Origin: Lethocerus indicus
Lineage: Eukaryota; Arthropoda; Insecta; Hemiptera; Belostomatidae
Direction of reading: 5' to 3'
Assembly: GCA_019843655.1 (NCBI GenBank)
Contig: JACDQD010000002.1
Span: 9,289,393-9,353,392, forward strand
DNA: 64,000 nt
Shown: piece by piece, positions 49,245 through 64,000 of the stretch
Layout: each line of letters opens with the position of its first letter
How positions within the stretch are numbered: position 1 is the stretch's first letter
Position numbers and translations under genes: made by a program
Notes under the pieces: model-generated
Told to the model about the DNA's origin: nothing
The model's input: only the letters and a program-made list of their open reading frames with translations
Database searches by the model: none

Positions 49245-51870
49245 CTGTTACTTTTATTCTTTTAGTTCTCACCCACTGCGATTACTGAATTATAAGAACA
49301 ATCTGAACGCCCTTACGTCGGCCTCTAGAAAAATGTCTCAATTAATCGACAAGAACACAAAAATCAACTTTAGCCGCTGTTAAAAGAACATTAATGTTAA
49401 CGAATTAAAGTGAGAGTTCAATCACTTGTTGTCTTTCTCCTATGACTTGTGTGTCCCAGAGACAAGTGGGGTTTTAATGGGTAAAGGGGCTCGGAAAGGA
49501 GGAGCGTGTATGATGTTCGGGGTGGGTCACCGAAATAGTGACTGGTTGACTATCAGCCCCAGGTCTATATTTACCTCTCACCGAGGCCCCAGCCTCACCA
49601 ACACAGTGCACGCACGCCAGCCTCCCGCTAACCGGAAACCTTAAAATTACCCGGCTACCGCCTCTTTTACTGCACCTCTCTCTCTCTCTCTCTCTCTCTC
49701 CCTCAACTCCCCTCTTATTCCCCCTCTCACTCTCACTTCAGCGTTTTAACACTTGAAATTTCACCCTTCATATTTTACAGGATTATTTAATTCGCATTGT
49801 TGGCCATCCAACAATTTAATTCAAAGGTTTCAATGGCGCTAAATGAATATATATGAACAAAAAGTAATGGAGCTGTTTTAATGTCCATTTACCATTTTTC
49901 GATTTTCCAGTTTCAAATCAACAAATATAATAGACCTCTGACAGGTATTGTATTAATCCTTCGACATACTGTATCCTACTTTTCTTTTATATGCCTCTCT
50001 TTGCCGAGTTTGCTTATGTAAAACTCTAGTCCTTATCCCTCACCGTTATTATGGCACTGGAAAGTAAATTAATTTGTTGCCGGATTAAACTTCACTTGAC
50101 GTTATATTAGTAGAATGACATTGACTATAATTCTAACCGATGTACATCAGCTTTAAACGATCAGAGAACGTCATTCAACTGACGCGGATTGGTAGAGCCG
50201 TTCAGTTAGGTACATGTTGAACACCAGAGACTTACAAGACATATCCGGACAAAATAATACAAAATTGTAATGATTTTGAGGATAAGTTAGGTCAACATGA
50301 AGGTTTCGTTTTTAACAAAGCTTATAATTTGGCTGAAATTTAAACGTAAAGATAAGGTGAGATGAATCATGGAGTTCATTTAGCTAGGAATATTTTACAA
50401 ATCACTTATTACCCTAAGAGCTTCGATCGGTTGGTTCTGTTGCCGAATGAGTAGCGATGTATGTCAAAGGTTCCTGCAGTAGGCGCTTTATTCAAATATA
50501 CTGGTTGGAACTATTTCAACTTCGCTAGCTTCCAGACGAGCCAGATGGTTTATTTTTCTCATTTTCGATGCCAACAACTAGATTAAAAGAATATTTAGAT
50601 GAGCGGACCCTGTTTAAACAACCTATCGAACCTCTAGACTCTAAGTGACTTTTCGGATTGTATCCTTCCTCGCATCACACCTGTCTAAATGATTATAACT
50701 GAAATACATTTCAGGAATATCGATTATCTTTCGTCGTGGAATATAAATAAACTATTTTATATTTCTTGATAAGGTTTCAATATAGGAAAACAATAACTAG
50801 TTATCGAAATATAACTATTTTACAGTAGTTTATATTGTGCACCAGCATGGTGTTTTCGTCTTATACATTTGTACTCAATATACTATAATGATTTATATAG
50901 TATATGAATGGATTATTCGTCCTCGAATTGATTTAATTCCGAGGATATTTAAAAAGTTGTTCCGATTTCTTCTTCAGTACAATGTGCACAAATTGTATAT
51001 TTTGTATTAAATCCAAAATTCCATTTTGGACTGTTTGACTGTTTCAGACTATAAAGTCAAAATGAATATTACAACTTTCCATCTGTGTTAAAAAACTGTT
51101 TGAGCAAAGAAATAAGGATTGCAAAAAAGCTCGCGGAAGTTCAAAGCATTTTAAATCGATCGGATATACCAATATCCCACATTTAGTATTTATACAGTAA
51201 TTTGTTACTAGATGGAGGAATGCAATATGAAAGTCTTCAGTTTGTACTACTCAATTGTGTATTCTAAATTCATTATCCGAGGAAGTAACAGTAATTATCC
51301 TTCGTTATAACAGTAATTAAATACATAATTATTAGAACTAGTTTAAGTCATTTATGGCCCGTCTAATAATTGGGAACTGTTATTGAGAGTACCTACACAA
51401 GGTAGTACTGACAGGATGCTTAACTGGGCATAGTTATCTACTGTATTACTAATAGAAATGTACCGAAGGTCTCTGGAATCCAAAGTATAACCTATGAATA
51501 TGTATACTTATGTAATGCAGATGAGTGGTGACAGAAATTCGCATTAGAGGAGTCCCAAAGCGTTGGGAATCACCCCCACAGTAACAACGTTATTAATAGC
51601 GTATTTAAACAATATTTAAATCCCTTTACGGCCGTTTAGTACTCGCAGGTTCCCGGACAATCATGTAGAATTCTACCCGCTGGGAAATCTCAGAGCCAGT
51701 GTTTCTTCGTACTATAAGATGCTAGAACTAAAACTAAAACTAAAAATTATCTTGGCAAGTGACCCGTGGCCGAGGAGGGTACGTCGGGGGCGCTTGGGAC
51801 GCCGTCCACAATGATAACGATTTTCTGTCCGAGCGGTCTCCTCTCAACAAGTGCCACCCTAGCCCCCTTC
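49243..51870. other. Intergenic sequence with pyrimidine tract
   Basis: Contains a (CT)n run at 49676-49702. No gene recognised. Confidence 0.45.
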
Positions 51871-51927
51871 CTCTATCTCCCTCTCCTCTCCTCCCTCCCT
51901 CCCTCCCTCCCTCCCTCTCTCTCTCTT
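51871..51927. repeat. Pyrimidine tract, CCCT and CT repeats
   Basis: Low-complexity; it generates the Pro/Ser-Leu frames at 51759-52124 and 51766-52071, which I do not accept as genes. Confidence 0.9.
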
Positions 51928-52694
51928 CCGCCCAAATTACATCCGTCTCTCCCTTCTACTCCACCTCTGGCTTTTTCGATTTATATTTTATTTCTCACCG
52001 CCTGTGCGCCCCAGGCGGCAGTTCCCGTCCACGTTACCCGCCCCGCTCCCGCCCTCACCTTAACTGCCTGATTTTTCGGTCCGACCAACAATATACAATT
52101 GTCCTCTCCTGCCGTCCCTTCTGAACGCCGCCCCCGGCTAACAAATATCCCCGAAAGTGAAGAAACATTAGTGAAGTAAACAACTAGTCGGTATTACTTG
52201 CCCTATCTCTTTGAAGTTCAGTCAGGAATTCACCCCTTAGGAGAGTAATATTAAAATGTATTTAATTAAAAGTATTTTTTCTCCATTCTTTTGACTAGAG
52301 ATGTGATGAAGCGTTAAACAGTTATCGTACGAAATATTTTATTTGATGTTTAATGTTTTTAATGTGGAGAGGTATTTGTAATTCACTTTATTCTAATAGC
52401 GTTAAGACTGAATTTGGAAAACGCGTTATGAAAACAAGCTTTACAATTACCTTCTCGGTTGGCAGCAGGGTGGAGACCCACTTCCGGCCGCCGCTGCCAA
52501 CAAGGGGCCACCGGGTCCCCTTCAGGAAACAAAACGTAGATTTAAGGATAAAGATACCGTAGATTTCGTGAGTTTCTGTCTCCTCTCGCTGGTTTCGTCT
52601 TTTGCTAGAACGGTTTCGGCTCTTCGCCATCTTCAGTAGCCGTGCCATCACTTTGGCACTTTGGATCTTTTTGTCATTGTGGTGGTTTTCTGTC

Positions 52695-52775
52695 GTGTAT
52701 GTGTGTGTGCGCGCGTGTGTGTGTGTGTGTATGTGTGTGGGTGTGGGTGGGTGCGTGTGTGTTATTGTGTTATGC
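52695..52775. repeat. Imperfect (GT)n tract
   Basis: GT-rich run inside repeat copy A, absent from copy B at 62.5 kb. Confidence 0.9.
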
Positions 52776-52990
52776 GGGGTTTTTCTTATTTGGTTTGGGA
52801 GGGATTTTGTTAATCGGCATAAGTTTTTGTTGGATTATTGGTCAAATATATATTTGATCACACAACTGGTCCCAACTATTCTTTCTGACTTCCAAATATA
52901 TGACAGGAAACCTATCTGGTATTGTGTATTTACGATTATAAACGTTTTTCTGTTGATCCAAAATATATTCGAAAAGTTTATTTTTAGTAA

Positions 52991-53490
52991 TCTATCGGTG
53001 CAAGTATACCCAAAGAACATTAGTTAAGCACATTTCCGAACCACCCTCAGGGGGCGCTAGTTAATCGGTGCAAGTTCTTAAGAGGTCTAAACAATACATG
53101 TCAAGCCATTTATTTCTAAATAAATCTTTGCTGCGTAGTGAACTATGATCAGCTAGAATCTAGCAATATATTCAAGAAGAGCGGTTTCATGAGTTCAATT
53201 TTAATTAGTTTCTCGTTAATATCCAAGTTTTATATCTTATTTTGAATGTCAAAGCAATTAGGAATATATATAAAATTATTACGGAAACCTACTACCGTTT
53301 TAATAGGGGGCGCTAGTTTATCGGTGCAAGTGCACCCAACGAACTTTAGTTAAGTACATTTCCGCACCATCCTCAGTAGGCGCTAGTTTATCGGGGCAAG
53401 TGCACCCAACGAACCTTAGTTAAGTACATTTCCGCACCACCCTCAGGGGGCGCTAGTTTATCGATGCAAATGCAGTCAACGAACTTTAGT
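52991..53490 (+). repeat. 70-bp tandem repeat array, interrupted
   Basis: Units share ATCGGTGCAAG, TTAGTTAAGTACATTTCCG and CCCTCAGGGGGCGCTAG. Starts at 53311, 53381 and 53451 are exactly 70 bp apart, and the first copy (about 52993-53074) shows the same period. About 226 bp of unrelated sequence (53075-53300) separates the first unit from the rest. The third full-length unit decays after 53490. Confidence 0.9.
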
Positions 53491-60765
<7,275 letters not shown>

Positions 60766-60798
60766 CCTGAAGATGGAACGAGTGCATGTTTCGAAACC
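60766..60798 (+). repeat. Repeat-core relative, opposite orientation
   Basis: CCTGAAGATGG at one end and CGAAACC at the other match the minus-strand reading of the cores at 10.58, 52.6 and 62.5 kb, with a different internal segment. It lies in the 60724-61026 frame, which is therefore doubtful as a gene. Confidence 0.45.
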
Positions 60799-62449
60799 TT
60801 ACTGTTCATGAAGGGCTCGGGAGGAGATTGGAATTTCCTTCCACACTCGGCTGGTCCGGATGAGACTTCGTGTGGTGAGTGGCAGCTCCACTCCAACATG
60901 TACGCGACAAAATTGGAAGTTCGATATTACTTCACATATAACATTCGTTTAATACAATATTTTTGCAAGAGAAAGTTGAGCACATTCTACTCGATCTACT
61001 GGAACTTGATATTTAATTTGCTTTGAATTTCACTTAATTATATGAGCGGAAAACCTTGAGAGTGGTAAAAACAGAACTTTGGTGTTGTATAAATGGAATC
61101 CTTCGGTGTTGAAAAGGGATAGGATCTTTTTATGTAATGACAAAGTGACTTATGATTATTGTTAATAAGCATTAAAGACGGTTATTTCGGTCGGCAACTG
61201 GTGGGCATGTTTTAAGATGTTTTGAGGTCGCTGTGTAGGATGGGACAATTAGCTATGGTGTACGACCTGACACTTTGCCAGTATAAGTTAGTTGGTCGAG
61301 TGCAATTTGGGACAGAACGCGCCCTGTCCACACACTGCGGCCAGTCTTAACCTGTTGCACCTCGGCCAGCTTCTCAATTACCGGTCAAATGGGCCCACTC
61401 CAAAAACTTCCAGCCGAGGTTCATACAACTCCTCGAAAGTATTCGATAGCGTAGTATATTTATAGGACATATTTCTATCCACAATTGGGAGGAACATAGC
61501 GTCGAATTTCGTTTATAAATTCACAACATATACGTATCTAATATTCTGGAGACACTGGAGTCTTAAGGGGACCCGTAAAGAGGGCCTCGACCGAATAAGG
61601 GGATATCTATTTGATGTCTCTTCGAAAAAACTGCCTTTTCATTTCGGCCCAAATTAATGGGATGTTAATTATAACAGTGTATTTATGCATGTATTTAGGA
61701 AACGTGTTCGTACGGTGGAAAAGAAATAATACGAAAGAATGGTATTATTCTCTAGGACAATAGAAAATTTATTTGCAATCAAGTTTATCAACTGTATTGT
61801 TTATTGACCGCAAAGCAAACAATGGTGGTGGGAGGGTCGAACCAGAAAAAACATTTCCCGAATCCATCCGGCAGCCGGCTAAAGAAATTCCCCCTTTGTT
61901 TCTGCAACCGCCATACAAATTCCGATCGCGCCTCGAGGATTGTCGGTGTGTATGATTGTGCGCGCTTGTATGAGTGCATAAGGGTGAGTGATTTTTGCGT
62001 TGTGTCCGTGGGCGCACAATAGACGGAAACAAGGGGAAAAAACCGCAAGAAAAGGGAGGGTCGAGTGAAAGCCAAAGAAAGGAGAAACTGTGGAAGATAA
62101 AGAAAGAGTTCTGAAAGAGATCAGTGATTGTGGCCCCAGGGCGTTACTTCAAATGCTACATCAAACTCCCTGACCTGTGTAGTATTGTAAATAAATCCCA
62201 TCTTTCTAACGCTTTCATTACAACGGTCGCTATTCTCTTACATTTACAACAAAACCCAGTTAGACTCTTTTCATGCTATAGATCAATAATGGAGCTGATG
62301 ATTGCCTATGAATAAACATACACAAATTTAATTTAATTAAGTAATAATTAATGTTATTGATTAATGTACAGAACTTAGAACGTACGGAAGGCTGATTGTA
62401 TGTTTCTAGTTTTGATTGTAATACAATTTTATTATAAATTTAAGTTGGT
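60799..62449. other. Intergenic sequence, no gene seen
   Basis: Moderately GC-rich patches with overlapping short frames on both strands at 61.77-62.08 kb. None is recognisable. Confidence 0.4.
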
Positions 62450-62745
62450 ATACCGTATATTTCGTGTGTTTCTGTCTCCTCTCGCTGGTCTGGTCTTTTG
62501 CTAGACCTATTTCGGCTGCTCGCCATCTTCAGTAGCGGTGTTGGTCACATTGGCACTTTGGATATTTTTTGGGCATCCTCACTGCACAGGAAACCTATAT
62601 TGTATCGTTTATTTACGATCATAAAAGTTTCCGTGTTGATCCAAAATGTATTGAAAAAAGTTTATTTTTAGAAATCTAGTTTATCGGTGCAAGTGCACTC
62701 AACGAACGATTTTTGTGAAATTAGCGCCTCCCTGAGTGCCACTTT
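62450..62745 (+). mobile_element. Unclassified interspersed repeat, copy B
   Basis: Same order as copy A without the GT insertion: leader, core (62485-62536), TTGGCACTTTGGAT, CAGGAAACCTAT, TTGATCCAAAAT, GTTTATTTTTAG, then one partial 70-bp unit (ATCGGTGCAAGTGCACTCAA). After it, TTAGCGCCTCCCTGAG resembles the reverse complement of the unit's CTCAGGGGGCGCTAG, so the tail may contain an inverted piece. Confidence 0.65.
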
Positions 62746-64000
62746 CAGTACAAACTCGTACATATGTAGTGTTCCTGCATATTGAATTTCCAATTAAAGT
62801 AATATATTGTAGTAATACATTGCTACCGCATTATATTTTGGATATACTAAAAATCCCCGAGCAACAAGCCCCCTATTTGAGAAATGTTAGGAATCAATTC
62901 TGAGAGAACGCCTTATAGAAGAAAGGATATGGACAAGCTAAAAATAAATCATTTAAGTCTAACAAAGCCACTTATTCATACTGTGGAAAATGTTGTGCAT
63001 CATAAAATACTCGACTTACGCCTGGAATAATGCCCCAGTGGCGTGAAAAGAAGCGTCAGGAAAGGAGTCGTACTCTGAACCGTGTAATGGGCACCAAATG
63101 GGATGTACATTAGCTTTGTGTCCGGCAAGCAAAAAATCTGCGTCCCCAGACCAACGAACAAAGAGCCCACGAGTTCGACTCTTCAAAGCTGCCGGACAAG
63201 TAGCCTTTCACTGCCAACATGCTTAAAATATTTTTTTTATTTAATGAGGTCTTTATTTGGTTCAATTTACACGCACGAGTTCAACGAAATGATAAAAATA
63301 AGGCAACTCCTGAACAATGGTCGTTAGACTTTCTGCTGTGTATAACTTTTTTCAATGTACATTATATTCATTTTTAGTAATGAATACCAAACATATTTAA
63401 AGTAAAAAAATAGAAATTCCTTACCAATATATGACGACAGATTGAATGAAGATATTCCAGCGGTAATATCTGTTCTAACCTTGACTAAACAGTCTTCCTT
63501 ATATACCAATTAATTAATACTGAAGATTTAAAATATTAACATAACAATAAATGTGGTACCTATTGAGAATTTACGATATTTAATTAAGTATGAGTGACTG
63601 ATGGACTAGAAATGTGGAAAATCAGAATACGTTTGGATTAAATTATAGCAATAATGAAAAAAAATACATTTCTTAAAATCATAAGCATAACCTATTAGAA
63701 AAAAGGACGAGAAGAACTGAACGTACGGAAACGAAAGGGTATGGCATTTATTAATAATTCAATCAACTCGCTTATCGCATTTACCCTGAAGCATTCCCGG
63801 GGAATTCGCTACCTTATTTGTAAAATTTATTCGAACAAACTTAAAGAAAAAAGATAATTTTATTTAATAGTAGGAGTTTGAAAGGGAGGGAGCCCGTGAT
63901 TCGAGGAGGGCCGGGCTTTTTCCGGCAGTTAAACCGTGTGGGGCCGCTTCTTCAAAGGCAAGCTTCAACTTACGGTCTTTCTTTTTACCTTTGGTTCACT
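62746..64000. other. Intergenic sequence at the window edge
   Basis: AT-rich, GC-richer at the very end (63880-63950). No gene recognised. Confidence 0.45.

Larger units (their letters stand above)
52553..53490 (+). mobile_element. Unclassified interspersed repeat with 70-bp tandem tail, copy A
   Basis: In order: a shared leader from GATACCGTA; the core (52589-52640); TTTGGCACTTTGGAT; a GT-rich insertion (52695-52775) and adjoining unshared sequence to about 52900; a second shared block, ACAGGAAACCTAT through GTTTATTTTTAG; then 70-bp tandem units with ATCGGTGCAAG. No coding capacity is visible, so it would be nonautonomous. Frames at 52388-53027 over it are artefacts. Confidence 0.65.

Noticed and set aside
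51759..52124. 121-codon Pro/Ser/Leu frame.
   Set aside because: Produced by the CCCT/CT pyrimidine tract; the alternative frame is equally open.
62485..62536. Hammerhead ribozyme in the repeat core: the minus strand has CTGAAGA ... GCCGAAA, like the two conserved core strings.
   Set aside because: The first base after CTGAAGA does not pair as stem II requires, and no strand after GAAA gives a proper stem III with a cleavage site. Copies at 52.6 and 10.58 kb do no better.

Overview
This window is nuclear DNA from an arthropod, most likely an insect. It is AT-rich, has many introns with GT..AG boundaries, many long (TA)n arrays, no operons and no bacterial-style gene packing. I cannot name the species. 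CpG-depleted gene sequence between CpG-containing flanks points to a lineage that keeps DNA methylation.

The only convincing protein gene lies on the + strand. Twenty-four coding exons run from an ATG at 22697 to a stop at 35214. Every splice phase closes, giving a predicted protein of about 1309 residues. It is a RUSC-family (RUN and SH3 domain containing; NESCA/iporin-like) adaptor: a long Ser/Thr-rich N-terminal half, a RUN domain (about residues 827-1003), a basic Ser/Pro linker with SxIP-like motifs, and a degenerate SH3 domain at the extreme C-terminus (about 1257-1309). RUSC proteins link cargo, signalling and AP complexes to microtubule motors, and the linker motifs here would fit that role. 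A noncoding first exon near 21.28 kb is plausible but unproven.

Layout. 1-21 kb is noncoding sequence with a decayed jockey-type non-LTR reverse transcriptase fragment at 0.8-1.0 kb, one copy of a short interspersed repeat core (10.58 kb), four (TA)n arrays, some hairpins and low-confidence promoter-like blocks near 3.25, 3.97 and 14.97 kb. 21.3-37.5 kb is the RUSC transcription unit with a probably long 3' UTR. 37.5-64 kb is intergenic: a 5 x 15 bp minisatellite (41.26 kb), nested inverted repeats (45.85 kb), a GC-rich block with a strong 5' splice site (46.28 kb), a repeat element found at 52.55-53.49 and 62.45-62.74 kb (the first with a 70-bp tandem tail), and a 146-bp (AG)n tract (56.63 kb).

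Nearly all other open frames are short, unrelated to families I recognise, and look like chance or microsatellite translations. The most notable observations are the CpG desert that matches the RUSC gene, the SxIP cluster, an in-frame internal splice donor, and the unclassified repeat family.
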